A stretch of 38,712 nucleotides of DNA, from the NCBI GenBank assembly GCA_000438415.1, contig FR902236.1, forward strand, positions 4,378 through 43,089. The letters run 5' to 3'. Under the pieces are notes generated by a model. It had not been told where the DNA came from, ran no database searches, and saw only the letters and a program-made list of their open reading frames with translations. How positions within the stretch are numbered: the first letter of the stretch is position 1; every line of letters starts with the position of its first letter. Position numbers and translations under genes: made by a program. This DNA comes from Clostridium sp. CAG:628. GTDB lineage: Bacteria; Bacillota_I; Bacilli_A; RF39; UBA660. Below, in pieces: positions 31,420 to 38,712 of the stretch.

Positions 31420-33582
31420 ATGAGAAAAGATTTTGAGTATGAATTTTTAGGAAAGAAAATAGTTGTGGAAACTGGAGAACTTGCAAAGCAGGCTAATGGA
31501 GCAGTTTTAGTTAGATATGAAGATACAGTAATACTTAGTACTGCTGTTATGAGTAATAATGTTAGTACTGCTGACTTTTTTCCACTTACAATACTATATC
31601 AAGAAAAATTATATTCAGTAGGTAAAATACCAGGTGGGTTTATAAAAAGAGAAGGCCGTCCAACTGATGCGGCTACATTAACTGCTAGAGTTATTGATAG
31701 ACCAATAAGGCCAATGTTTGATGAAAACTTCAGAAATGAAGTTCAAGTTGTTAACACAGTGTTAAGTGTTGACAATGATTATACTCCAGAAATGACTGCA
31801 CTTTTTGGAACAAGTTTAGCTCTTGGAATAAGTAGTATTCCATTTGATGGACCAGTTGCAGGAGTAAAAGTTGGTAAAATTGATGGGGTACTTAAGATCA
31901 ATCCAACAGTAGAAGAAATGGAAAGAAGTACAATTGATTTAACAGTTGCTGGTACTAAAAATGCTATTAACATGGTTGAAAGTGGTAGTAAAGAAGTATC
32001 AGAAGAAGAAATGTTAGAAGCTTTAATGTTTGGACATGAACATATTAAAGAATTATGTGCAATACAAGAAGATATTATTAATGAAGTTGGTAAAGAAAAG
32101 ATAACCGTAGAACTTGCTAGTTTAAATCCAGAAATAGTTAAAGAGGTAGAAAGTGATATTAAGAATGATATGGTTATGGCTATACAAATTAAAGACAAAC
32201 TAGAAAAATATGCTAAAATTGATGAATTAAAAGAAAGAGCAATAACTAATTATACAGAGAAACACTCTGAAAGTGAAACTTTAGAAAGTGAATTAAAGCA
32301 AGTTAAGAAGATAGCTGATAATATAGAAGGAACAGAAGTAAGAAGGTTAATAACTGATGAGAAAGTAAGACCTGACGGAAGAGGAATGACTGAGATAAGA
32401 GAGTTATCTACAAGAAAAGACTTACTTCCAAGAACTCACGGAAGTGCATTGTTTACTCGTGGACAAACTCAAGCACTTGCAATAACTACATTAGGGGCTT
32501 TAGGAGAACATCAAATACTTGACGGTATTATGCCAGAAGACGAGAAAAGATTTATGTTCCATTATAACTTCCCAGCATTTAGTGTTGGTGAAACTGGTAG
32601 ATATGGTGCACCTGGTAGAAGAGAAATTGGTCATGGTGCACTTGCTGAAAGAGCACTTTTACAAGTAATGCCTAGCGAAGAAGAATTTCCTTATACAGTT
32701 CGTGTAGTAAGTGAAGTACTTGAAAGTAATGGTTCTAGTAGCCAAGCAAGTATATGTGCAGGATGCATGAGTTTAATGACAGCAGGTGTTCCAATAAAAG
32801 CACCAGTAGCTGGTATTGCAATGGGACTTATTACTGAAGATGGTACATGTGATTCAAACTATACAATACTTACTGATATACAAGGACTTGAAGACCATAT
32901 GGGAGATATGGACTTTAAGGTAGCCGGTACTAGAAAAGGTATAACTGCACTTCAAATGGATATCAAAATTAAGGGTATTACAGAAAATATATTCAGAGAA
33001 GCTTTAGCACAAGCAAAAATTGCTAGAATGGAAATACTTGATGTGATGGAAAAAGAAATATCAGAACCTAGAAAAGAATTAAGTCCTTATGCACCAAAGA
33101 TTAAGACAATGCAAATTAATCCAGATAAGATTAAAGATGTAATTGGTCGTGGTGGAGAAATGATTACTAAGATTATCCTAGAAAGTTCAGGAGTTAATAC
33201 AGTTAATGATAAAGATGCAGTTAAAATTGATATAGAAGATGATGGAAGAGTAATAGCATACCATACAGACTATGCAATAATCGATAAAGCACTTGCTATG
33301 ATAGAGGAAGTAGTAAGAGAAGTTGAAATTGGTAAAGTTTATACAGGTAAAGTTAAGACAATTGAAGACTTTGGATGTTTTGTAGAGTTATGGCCTGGTT
33401 GTGAAGGACTTGTACACGTAAGTCAACTTGATGTAAAACGTGTTGAGAAACCTAGCGATGTAGTTAAAGTTGGAGATGAAATCGTGGTAAAAGCAACTGG
33501 TTTTGATAAACGTGGTAAACTAAATCTTTCAAGAAAAGAAGTTTTAATGGGTAATAAAGAAACTAAGAAGGAAGAAAATTAA
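31420..33582 (+). CDS. pnp: Polynucleotide phosphorylase
   Basis: 720 residues with the full PNPase layout: first RNase PH domain (about 10-220, LYSVGKIPGGFIKREGRPTD), linker helices (about 225-300), second catalytic RNase PH domain (LPRTHGSALFTRGQTQALAI, NFPAFSVGETGRYGAPGRRE with IGHGALAERAL), KH domain (DKIKDVIGRGGEMITKII, about 570-630) and S1 domain (GKVYTGKVKTIEDFGCFVEL, about 640-705). It degrades RNA 3' to 5' with phosphate as acceptor and is part of the degradosome-like complex. RBS AAGGAAA. The terminator overlaps the stop codon. Confidence 0.98.
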   Translation: MRKDFEYEFLGKKIVVETGELAKQANGAVLVRYEDTVILSTAVMSNNVSTADFFPLTILYQEKLYSVGKIPGGFIKREGRPTDAATLTARVIDRPIRPMFDENFRNEVQVVNTVLSVDNDYTPEMTALFGTSLALGISSIPFDGPVAGVKVGKIDGVLKINPTVEEMERSTIDLTVAGTKNAINMVESGSKEVSEEEMLEALMFGHEHIKELCAIQEDIINEVGKEKITVELASLNPEIVKEVESDIKNDMVMAIQIKDKLEKYAKIDELKERAITNYTEKHSESETLESELKQVKKIADNIEGTEVRRLITDEKVRPDGRGMTEIRELSTRKDLLPRTHGSALFTRGQTQALAITTLGALGEHQILDGIMPEDEKRFMFHYNFPAFSVGETGRYGAPGRREIGHGALAERALLQVMPSEEEFPYTVRVVSEVLESNGSSSQASICAGCMSLMTAGVPIKAPVAGIAMGLITEDGTCDSNYTILTDIQGLEDHMGDMDFKVAGTRKGITALQMDIKIKGITENIFREALAQAKIARMEILDVMEKEISEPRKELSPYAPKIKTMQINPDKIKDVIGRGGEMITKIILESSGVNTVNDKDAVKIDIEDDGRVIAYHTDYAIIDKALAMIEEVVREVEIGKVYTGKVKTIEDFGCFVELWPGCEGLVHVSQLDVKRVEKPSDVVKVGDEIVVKATGFDKRGKLNLSRKEVLMGNKETKKEEN

Positions 33583-33595
33583 TTCTTCTTTTTTT
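33571..33595 (+). terminator. pnp terminator
   Basis: GAAGAA-AATTAA-TTCTTC followed by seven T residues, spanning the stop codon. Confidence 0.75.
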
Positions 33596-33606
33596 AAATC
33601 TTAAAA

Positions 33607-33642
33607 AAAGTACTTGAAAAAAGTATTTTTTTATATTATAAT
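33607..33642 (+). repeat. Terminator-promoter composite element, copy 1
   Basis: AGTACTT-GAAA-AAGTATT makes a hairpin followed by a T-run. The hairpin's centre also reads as a -35 TTGAAA (33614-33619) with a 17-nt spacer to a perfect TATAAT (33637-33642). The same 36-bp block recurs at 38630-38665 with 31 of 36 identities. Here it precedes a candidate small RNA. Confidence 0.6.
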
Positions 33643-33648
33643 TTAATT

Positions 33649-33703
33649 GTTCAAGTGAATCACTTCTTTCTATAAACGTGTATGATTTACTTGAACTTTT
33701 TTT
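33649..33703 (+). ncRNA. Candidate 55-nt small RNA
   Basis: Transcription from the TATAAT at 33637-33642 should start near 33649, exactly where a 14-bp stem begins (GTTCAAGTGAATCA 33649-33662 with TGATTTACTTGAAC 33683-33696, one G-T). A T-run follows at 33697-33703. The 20-nt loop (CTTCTTTC...CGTGTA) is single-stranded and pyrimidine-rich at its start, which could bind Shine-Dalgarno sequences. No ORF with a ribosome site is present. Promoter, start and terminator coincide with one compact hairpin. Function unknown. Confidence 0.5.
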
Positions 33704-33831
33704 CTTTAAATAATTTTTAGTGAGTATAATTTTCATTATATAGAAGCACATAGAAATATATGTGTTAGTGTTAAAAATAAGGTGTTTTTGAAAAAGTTAT
33801 TATAACTAACTATGAAATCTATAAAAAACAC

Positions 33832-33860
33832 TTGCAATTCTAGTGATTTTGTAGTATATT
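33832..33860 (+). promoter_or_regulatory. secE promoter
   Basis: TTGCAA (33832-33837), 17-nt spacer and TATATT (33855-33860). The stretch between the small RNA and this promoter (33704-33831) holds only a small hairpin (AGCACATA / TATGTGTT, about 33763-33784) and nothing else I can assign. Confidence 0.7.
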
Positions 33861-33870
33861 TAAGTTACTG

Positions 33871-33890
33871 AACACGTAAGTGTTTTTTTT
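33871..33890 (+). terminator. Hairpin plus T-run in the secE leader
   Basis: AACAC-GTAA-GTGTT followed by TTTTTT lies between the secE promoter and its ribosome site. The stem is only 5 bp, so it would be a weak terminator; it could attenuate the secE-nusG operon. Confidence 0.45.
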
Positions 33891-33902
33891 ATGGAGGTAC
33901 TT

Positions 33903-34082
33903 ATGAAAAAAATTAAAGCATTTTTTAAAGGAGTAAAGAAAGAAAGTAAAATGGTTAAATGGCCAAGTGGAAAAGATACACTTAAATATTCAACTATGGT
34001 ACTTGTTTTGATGATTTTCTTTGGTTTATACTTCTATTTACTTGATGTAATTTTTACATTCTTGAAAGGAATCGTGGGCTAA
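33903..34082 (+). CDS. secE: Preprotein translocase subunit SecE
   Basis: 59 residues from ATG 33903 (GGAGG at 33892-33896; the ATG at 33891 overlaps that site and is rejected). It has the typical amphipathic N-terminus KAFFKGVKKESKMVKWPSGK and one membrane helix (about residues 28-52). SecE clamps SecY in the translocon. It is directly upstream of nusG as in most bacteria; the usual rpmG in front is missing here and lies after nusG. Confidence 0.95.
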   Translation: MKKIKAFFKGVKKESKMVKWPSGKDTLKYSTMVLVLMIFFGLYFYLLDVIFTFLKGIVG

Positions 34083-34083
34083 T

Positions 34084-34623
34084 ATGGAAAATCAAAAGTT
34101 ATGGTATGTAGTTAATACTTATTCTGGACATGAGAATAAGGTAAAAGAAAATCTTTTAATGAGAAAAGATTCTATGGGAATGGAGAATAATATTTTTAGA
34201 GTAGTTATTCCTGAAACTAAAGAAGTTGAGATTAAGGATGGAGTAAAGAAAGAAAAGAGTAAATTAATGTTTCCAGGATATGTTCTTGTTGAAATGATTA
34301 TGAGTGATGAAGCTTGGTATGCAGTAAGAAATACACCTGGTGTTACTGGGTTTATTGGTTCAAGTGGTAAAGGTGCTAAACCTATTCCATTATCCCCTCA
34401 AGAAATTGATAGAATACTTGCTAATGAGGGAATTAGTAGATTAGATATTGAAACTGATTTAAAAGAAGGTGATTCTGTTAAAATTATTGATGGGCCATTC
34501 AATGGAATGTATGGTAAAGTTCAAAATATTGATTTAGAAAATGAGAAACTTAATGTTTTAATTGATTTATTTGGACAAGAGACACCTGTAGAAGTAGATT
34601 TAGTACAGATAAGTAAGTGCTAA
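34084..34623 (+). CDS. nusG: Transcription termination/antitermination factor NusG
   Basis: 179 residues. The NGN domain carries WYVVNTYSGHENKVKENLLM, PGYVLVEMIMSDEAWYAVRN and TPGVTGFIGSSGKGAKPIPL. The C-terminal KOW domain has EGDSVKIIDGPFNGMYGKVQ. It binds RNA polymerase and links it to ribosome or Rho. It starts 1 nt after the secE stop, so it is translationally coupled. No rplK/rplA follow, unlike the common order. Confidence 0.97.
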   Translation: MENQKLWYVVNTYSGHENKVKENLLMRKDSMGMENNIFRVVIPETKEVEIKDGVKKEKSKLMFPGYVLVEMIMSDEAWYAVRNTPGVTGFIGSSGKGAKPIPLSPQEIDRILANEGISRLDIETDLKEGDSVKIIDGPFNGMYGKVQNIDLENEKLNVLIDLFGQETPVEVDLVQISKC

Positions 34624-34626
34624 TAC

Positions 34627-34655
34627 TTGTAAACTAGGTAAATATTTGTTATAAT
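34627..34655 (+). promoter_or_regulatory. rpmG promoter
   Basis: TTGTAA (34627-34632), 17-nt spacer and perfect TATAAT (34650-34655), directly after nusG. Confidence 0.7.
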
Positions 34656-34680
34656 TTTAATGTTAAAAGGAGGAAGAAAC

Positions 34681-34851
34681 ATGGCAAAGAAGGAAAATAG
34701 AGGTGGAATTGCTTTACAATGTACTGTTTGTAAAGAAATTAACTATCTAACTAGTAAAAATAAAAAGAATACTGAGGGAAAACTTGAAATTAAGAAGTTT
34801 TGTCCTAGATGTAATAAAACAACTTCACATAAAGAAAGAAAGGCTGATTAA
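34681..34851 (+). CDS. rpmG: 50S ribosomal protein L33, zinc-binding form
   Basis: 56 residues from ATG 34681 (ribosome site AAAGGAGGAAG; the ATG-like extension to 34660 lies before it). Sequence GGIALQCTVCKEINYLTSKN and KKFCPRCNKTTSHKE shows two CxxC pairs, the zinc-ribbon (C+) form of L33 whose synthesis demands zinc. It is followed by efp after 2 nt, so the two are co-transcribed. Confidence 0.95.
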   Translation: MAKKENRGGIALQCTVCKEINYLTSKNKKNTEGKLEIKKFCPRCNKTTSHKERKAD

Positions 34852-34853
34852 TT

Positions 34854-35411
34854 ATGTTTAATGTAAATGATATTAAGAATGGAATGACTATTAGTTATGA
34901 AGGTAATATATATCAAGTAGTTGAGTTTCAACATGTAAAGCCTGGAAAAGGTAGTGCATTTGTTAAGACTAAGTTAAAGAATTTAAGAACTCAAACTACT
35001 CAAGAAATTACTTTCAATGCTGGTATTAAGTTAGAGAAGGCTAATGTAGTTAAAAATGATTTAAGTTATTTATATAGTCAAGGGGATTCATATGTATTTA
35101 TGGATAATAATACTTATGATCAAATCGAAATAAATAAGAGTAAACTTGGAGATAATGCTAAGTTTTTAAAAGAAGGGTTAGTTGTTAATGTAATGGATTA
35201 TAATGGTGAAATAGTTGGAGTAACTTTCCCTGATAAGATTAGTTATAAAGTTGTTGAAACTGAAATGGCTGTTAAAGGTAATACTACAAGTGGTGCACAA
35301 AAAGATGCAGTTCTTGAAACAGGTTATACTGTTAAAGTACCTTTATTTATTGAAGCTGGAGAAGAAATTATTATTACTACAAGTGATGGAAAATATTCAA
35401 GTAGAGCATAG
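34854..35411 (+). CDS. efp: Elongation factor P
   Basis: 185 residues with three beta-barrel domains. The N-terminal domain ends its loop at VKPGKGSAFVKTKLKNLRT, with Lys32 at the tip, the residue that is modified in EF-P proteins of Bacillus. The C-terminal domain has the family signature region TVKVPLFIEAGEEIIITTSD followed by GKYSSR. EF-P relieves ribosome stalling at polyproline. It lies 2 nt after rpmG. Confidence 0.97.
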   Translation: MFNVNDIKNGMTISYEGNIYQVVEFQHVKPGKGSAFVKTKLKNLRTQTTQEITFNAGIKLEKANVVKNDLSYLYSQGDSYVFMDNNTYDQIEINKSKLGDNAKFLKEGLVVNVMDYNGEIVGVTFPDKISYKVVETEMAVKGNTTSGAQKDAVLETGYTVKVPLFIEAGEEIIITTSDGKYSSRA

Positions 35412-35465
35412 AAATATGTTCTTTTTTTTTATTATAAAACATAGTTTTAATGTAGGAGGGGTAAG

Positions 35466-35957
35466 ATGATTAATAAACAAAGTATGTGGTTTTTAACACT
35501 ATTTTCTTTAGTACTTGTTCTAGGGGTTTATTATGTTACTATGCCTAATGATTTGTTAAAGGGTAAAATAACTAGTGATGAAGTGGAAAAGGAAGTTAAT
35601 GTTAGTGTAAGTGAAGGAGATACATTAATTGCTATGAGGGCTAACAGAGATGAAAAGGTTCAATTAGAAACTGAAAAATTAGAGACAATACTTACTAATG
35701 GAAGTGCTACTCCTGAAGAGAAGAATGCTGCTTTTGAAGAATTAAAGATGCTTAACTTAAATGTTACTAAAGAAAGTGAACTTGAAAGTAAGTTAGAGAG
35801 TGAATTTGGTATAAAGAGTTATATTGAAATAAATAATGATAGTATTAAAGTAGTGATTAATTCTAAAGAACATGATGCAGTTTTGGCTAATAATATAATG
35901 AGATGTGTACAAAAAGAGTTTGATAGTAAAAAATATATTACTGTAACTTTTGAATAA
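35466..35957 (+). CDS. spoIIIAH: SpoIIIAH-like stage III sporulation protein
   Basis: 163 residues: an N-terminal membrane anchor (NKQSMWFLTLFSLVLVLGVY YV), an acidic linker and a C-terminal ring-building domain (EKLETILTNGSATPEEKNAA, FEELKMLNLNVTKESELESK and ANNIMRCVQKEFDSKKYITV). SpoIIIAH sits in the mother-cell membrane and interlocks with SpoIIQ to form the channel between mother cell and forespore. In Bacillus, efp is followed by spoIIIAA-AH; here only the last gene remains next to efp. RBS GGAGGGG. Confidence 0.9.
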   Translation: MINKQSMWFLTLFSLVLVLGVYYVTMPNDLLKGKITSDEVEKEVNVSVSEGDTLIAMRANRDEKVQLETEKLETILTNGSATPEEKNAAFEELKMLNLNVTKESELESKLESEFGIKSYIEINNDSIKVVINSKEHDAVLANNIMRCVQKEFDSKKYITVTFE

Positions 35958-35983
35958 CAAAAAATTATTTTACTCATAATATA
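35956..35983 (+). promoter_or_regulatory. Putative sigma-K promoter of gerE
   Basis: AACA (35956-35959), a 15-nt spacer and CATAATATA (35975-35983) fit the sigma-K pattern (mACm, 15-17 nt, CATAnnnTA). gerE is a sigma-K gene in Bacillus. No sigma-A-like pair is better placed. The -35 overlaps the end of spoIIIAH. Confidence 0.45.
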
Positions 35984-36007
35984 CTATAGTATATAAAGGT
36001 GGTGTCT

Positions 36008-36220
36008 ATGAGTAAAGAAATTTTAACCACAAGAGAAATGGAAGTGTTTTCATTATTAGTTAAAAATTATACAACTAAAGAAATATCTAATGAGTTAGGT
36101 ATAAGTGAAAAGACTGTTAGAAATCATATTTCTAATGTTATGCAGAAATTAGAAGTTACTTCCAGAACTAGTGCGGTAATTGAATTATTAAAACTTAATT
36201 TATTTGAAATTAATGACTAA
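36008..36220 (+). CDS. gerE: GerE, LuxR-type sporulation regulator
   Basis: 70 residues, almost wholly a LuxR/GerE helix-turn-helix: LTTREMEVFSLLVKNYTTKE, ISNELGISEKTVRNHISNVM with QKLEVTSRTSAVIELLKL. This is extremely close to Bacillus GerE in length and in the recognition helix. GerE acts late in the mother cell, tuning sigma-K genes for the coat. ATG 36008 is chosen, with AGGTGGT upstream; the GTG codons at 35999 and 36002 lie within that site. It is followed by gerM as part of a sporulation cluster. Confidence 0.92.
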   Translation: MSKEILTTREMEVFSLLVKNYTTKEISNELGISEKTVRNHISNVMQKLEVTSRTSAVIELLKLNLFEIND

Positions 36221-36233
36221 ATGTCATTTTTTT
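36212..36233 (+). terminator. gerE terminator
   Basis: AATGAC-TAAAT-GTCATT followed by TTTTT, overlapping the stop codon. Confidence 0.75.
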
Positions 36234-36271
36234 CTTTTTGGATAATATAATTTAGGGAAGGGAGTAATGAT

Positions 36272-37189
36272 ATGTTAAAGAGAATGGGTATTAGGAAGAT
36301 TATGGTTACTACTACTGCTATATTTTTAATAGGGATTCTTTATTTGTTTCCTGTTAAAACTCCTAAAGTAGAAAAGAATATTACTTATATAGATGAAAGT
36401 AAGTTTAGTGATGTATTTTTGTTAGATAAGAATAATTATCTTAGTGAAGTTAGTGTAGTTATTGAAGGAGATAGTTTGGAGAATAAATTAAAGTCTAAAA
36501 TAGATAGTATTACTAAGAAGAATGTTAGTAAGAGTAATTTTAAACCTATTATACCAGTTAATACTAAAGTAATAAGTTTGAATGTTAAAGATAATTTGTG
36601 TACTATAGATTTTTCTAAAGAGTTTTTAAGTATAAGTGCATCTTTAGAAGAAAAGTTAATTGAAGCAGTTGTATATACTTTAACCAGTGAAAGTGAAATA
36701 ACTGAGGTTATTATTAAAGTAGAAGGTAGTATTCTAGAGAGATTACCTAATTCTAATAAATTACTTCCAAATAAGTTTGATAGAAGTTATGGTATTAATA
36801 AGGAGTATGATATTAATAGTTTATATAATTTAACTAAGACTACTATATATTATGTAGGAGAAGATGAAGGAGATACTTATTATGTTCCTGTAACTAAGAT
36901 AAATAATGATAATAGTGAGAAGATTAGTATTATTGTTAATGAACTTAAAAGTAGTTTGTTATATCAAAGTAATTTAGGAAGTTATTTAAGTAGTAAGGCT
37001 ACTTTAGAAGATTATAAGGTTGAAGAGGAAGTTATGAAGTTAACTTTTAATGATAAGATATTTGATTCTATGTATGATAAGAATATTTTAGAAGAAGTGG
37101 TGTATACTATTGGCAAAAGTGTTAAAGAGAATTATAGTGTTAGTAAAGTTATATTTTATGTAGATGATAAGGAAATAACGGAATTTTAG
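36272..37189 (+). CDS. gerM: GerM-like sporulation/germination protein
   Basis: 305 residues. An N-terminal anchor (RKIMVTTTAIFLIGILYLFP) is followed by two GerMN domains: the first about 75-155 (IPVNTKVISLNVKDNLCTID, FSKEFLSISASLEEKLIEAV, VYTLTSESEITEV) and the second about 190-300 (TIYYVGEDEGDTYYVPVTKI, LTFNDKIFDS, ILEEVVYTIGKSVKENYSVS). In Bacillus GerM helps localise SpoIIQ and is needed for cortex formation and germination, so it would work with the SpoIIIAH found two genes upstream. The N-terminus lacks a lipobox Cys, unlike Bacillus GerM. RBS GGGAAGGGAG. Confidence 0.9.
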   Translation: MLKRMGIRKIMVTTTAIFLIGILYLFPVKTPKVEKNITYIDESKFSDVFLLDKNNYLSEVSVVIEGDSLENKLKSKIDSITKKNVSKSNFKPIIPVNTKVISLNVKDNLCTIDFSKEFLSISASLEEKLIEAVVYTLTSESEITEVIIKVEGSILERLPNSNKLLPNKFDRSYGINKEYDINSLYNLTKTTIYYVGEDEGDTYYVPVTKINNDNSEKISIIVNELKSSLLYQSNLGSYLSSKATLEDYKVEEEVMKLTFNDKIFDSMYDKNILEEVVYTIGKSVKENYSVSKVIFYVDDKEITEF

Positions 37190-37191
37190 TT

Positions 37192-37218
37192 AAAAAAAAC
37201 TCTAGATTATCTAGAGTT
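37192..37218 (-). terminator. Terminator of tRNA-Arg (and possibly gerM)
   Basis: AACTCTAG-ATTAT-CTAGAGTT is a perfect 8-bp stem. Read on the minus strand it is followed by eight T residues, 12 nt after the tRNA. On the plus strand it could also slow read-through from gerM. Confidence 0.8.
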
Positions 37219-37229
37219 AACATTCTTAG

Positions 37230-37306
<77 letters not shown>

Positions 37307-37325
37307 ACTTTCAACTGACAAATTA

Positions 37326-37354
37326 AGTATACAATACTTTTTAATAAAATGCAA
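37326..37354 (-). promoter_or_regulatory. Promoter of tRNA-Arg
   Basis: On the minus strand TTGCAT (37354-37349), 17-nt spacer and TATACT (37331-37326). Confidence 0.75.
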
Positions 37355-37393
37355 TAGTTTTTTTGAAAAAATGTTACGTTTGGGGGAAAATAA

Positions 37394-38626
37394 GTGAATA
37401 TTAAGTTTATTATTATGGGAAGTGATGAAAATGCTTATGGTGTTAGTAGAATAATATATGATAAATATAAAGTAAAACCTTTATTACTTTGTAGTAGAAT
37501 ATTATTTCCAACAAAGTACTCAAATATACTTGATATTAAAATAATTGATAATTTTGATTTGGAAGAAGTTTGTATTAATAATTTATTAGTGGAAGGTTCT
37601 TTTTATAAAAAAGAATATAAATATGTTATATTAATTCCTTGTAGTGATTCTTATATGGAATATGTTATTAAAAATAAAGATTTATTAGAAGGAATATATT
37701 CTAATAAATGGATAAATAAAAGGTTATTAGATAGTTTTATTACTAAAGATAAGTATTATAAGTTATGTGATAAATATAATATTAAATATCCTAAAACAAT
37801 AGTAGTTGATTATAAAGAAAGAAGTACTTGTTATAAAAAAATAAATTTTAGTTATCCTATAGTATTAAAACCAAATAATTCTAATAGTAGTAGTTATTTA
37901 CATGCTTCTTTTCCTAATAAGAAAAAAGTATATATATTATATAGTGAAGAAGAATTAATTAGTACTATTAATGATATTAATAAGTCTGATTATAAGGATA
38001 AATTAATAATACAAGAATTTATTAAAGGAGATGATACTAATAATGTGGTAATTAATTGTTATTCTAATATGTATGGTAAGGTACAAATGATGAGTTTAGC
38101 AAGACCTATATTAGAAGAATATCATCCTAAATTAATGGGAAATTATGCTGCTATAATTAGTGAAAAAGGATATTATCCTTTATTTGATAAAGTAAAATAT
38201 TTTTTAGAGAGTATTAATTATAAAGGGTTTTCTAATTTTGATTTTAAATATAATGTAGAAGATAATGAGTATTATTCTTTTGAAATAAATTATAGACAGG
38301 GAAGAAGTTCGTATTATTTATATCCTAGTGGAATAAATATTATTGATTTAATAGTTAATGATTTAGTTTATAAAAAGAATAGTAGTAAAATAATATATCC
38401 TACTAAACAAGTTTTATGGCTTAATGTACCTAAATTAGTTGTTAAGAATTATGTTAGTGATAGTGAAGTGTTAGATAGTGTTAATAATTTAATTAAACAT
38501 AATAAGTATTATTATACTTTAATTAATGAAGAAGATAATAGTTTATTAAGAAGAATATGTATAGGAAGAGCATATTATTTAAAGATAAAACATTTTAAGA
38601 AATATTTTGTTTCTAAAGAAAAATAA
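37394..38626 (+). CDS. ATP-grasp carboxylate-amine ligase, D-aspartate-ligase-like
   Basis: 410 residues. The N-terminus FIIMGSDENAYGVSRIIYDK is the signature of the D-aspartate ligase/carboxylate-amine ligase group. The ATP-grasp core follows: KRLLDSFITKDKYYKLCDKY, YPIVLKPNNSNSSSYLHASF, LIIQEFIKGDDTNNVVIN and the metal-binding FSNFDFKYNVEDNEYYSFEI with NYRQGRSS. In Enterococcus such an enzyme adds D-Asp to the peptidoglycan lysine. The true substrate here is not determined. Start GTG 37394 with GGGGGA 7 nt upstream. Sequence from 37190 to here is terminator, tRNA and promoter. Confidence 0.8.
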   Translation: MNIKFIIMGSDENAYGVSRIIYDKYKVKPLLLCSRILFPTKYSNILDIKIIDNFDLEEVCINNLLVEGSFYKKEYKYVILIPCSDSYMEYVIKNKDLLEGIYSNKWINKRLLDSFITKDKYYKLCDKYNIKYPKTIVVDYKERSTCYKKINFSYPIVLKPNNSNSSSYLHASFPNKKKVYILYSEEELISTINDINKSDYKDKLIIQEFIKGDDTNNVVINCYSNMYGKVQMMSLARPILEEYHPKLMGNYAAIISEKGYYPLFDKVKYFLESINYKGFSNFDFKYNVEDNEYYSFEINYRQGRSSYYLYPSGINIIDLIVNDLVYKKNSSKIIYPTKQVLWLNVPKLVVKNYVSDSEVLDSVNNLIKHNKYYYTLINEEDNSLLRRICIGRAYYLKIKHFKKYFVSKEK

Positions 38627-38629
38627 TTA

Positions 38630-38665
38630 AGAGTACTTGAATAAAGTATTCTTTTATGTTATACT
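38630..38665 (+). repeat. Terminator-promoter composite element, copy 2
   Basis: GAGTACTT...AAGTATTC forms an 8-bp stem (one G-T) with a T-rich tail right after the ATP-grasp gene. The same bases give a -35 TTGAAT (38637-38642), 17-nt spacer and -10 TATACT (38660-38665) for the next gene. It matches the 33607-33642 block at 31 of 36 positions. Confidence 0.6.
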
Positions 38666-38699
38666 TTTATCAGTTTAAGGTAGAAGGAGGATATACAAT

Positions 38700-38712
38700 A
38701 TGACTAATAATT
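38700..38712 (+). CDS. Start of a further gene (cut by window edge)
   Basis: ATG 38700 with a strong AGAAGGAGG site and the promoter at 38637-38665. Only the first codons (MTNN) are in the window, so nothing can be said about the product. Confidence 0.55.

Noticed and set aside
31779..32198. Minus-strand 139-codon ORF inside pnp
   Set aside because: Serine-rich antisense shadow; pnp is unambiguous.
35251..35469. Plus-strand ORF overlapping the end of efp
   Set aside because: Leucine/lysine-rich out-of-frame reading of efp with no ribosome site.

Overview
The window is a low-GC, AT-rich chromosomal segment from a spore-forming member of the Bacillota. It carries a GerA-type germinant receptor operon, spoIIIAH, gerE, gerM, LexA of the Gram-positive type, and strong Shine-Dalgarno sites. 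Promoters of the TTGACA-17-TATAAT type are common. TGA is used as a stop (for example addB), so the code is the standard bacterial one. The small gene sizes and extreme A+T fit an uncultured gut Bacilli lineage (Erysipelotrichales/RF39-like), but that placement is inference only.

Left end (1-1.2 kb): accessory DNA. It holds the tail of a DGR/group II-intron-like reverse transcriptase, a small unknown ORF behind an inverted-repeat promoter, and a decayed AbiE type IV toxin-antitoxin pair. Then (1.2-5.2 kb) come a pentapeptide-repeat protein, a ProX-type tRNA editing deacylase, a rhodanese/thioredoxin-like envelope pair, an HD-domain hydrolase, a KilA-N protein and tRNA-Gln. At 5.2-9.1 kb is a minus-strand germinant receptor operon (A-C-B order) with a candidate small RNA just downstream.

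Middle (9.2-23.2 kb): lexA is divergent from an unlisted 50-residue single-pass membrane protein in the yneA position. Four related 14-mers between them overlap both promoters and are probable LexA boxes. Next come a HExxH protein, a full-length transketolase homologue that has lost its catalytic residues, a lipoprotein, a T-box-controlled eukaryote-type ileS, the recombinational repair pair addB-addA, and an HNH-like protein behind an attenuator-like hairpin.

23.2-29.6 kb: a compact peptide-export cassette. A C39-peptidase ABC exporter is followed at once by two short genes (41 and 51 codons), each with a 12-residue ELxx(I/V)xGG leader and a core containing GxxxG, the hallmark of a two-peptide bacteriocin. 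No immunity gene is evident. A FemABX-type transferase and a tandem pair of NlpC/P60-like wall hydrolases follow, so this stretch is concerned with the cell surface.

Right end (29.6-38.7 kb): a DUF1015 protein, rpsO-pnp, a candidate 55-nt RNA, secE-nusG, rpmG-efp, spoIIIAH, gerE, gerM, tRNA-Arg, a D-aspartate-ligase-like ATP-grasp enzyme and the first codons of another gene. spoIIIAH sits next to efp as if at the end of a spoIIIA operon, but spoIIIAA-AG are absent from this position. A 36-bp element that looks like both a terminator and a promoter occurs twice (33.6 and 38.6 kb).
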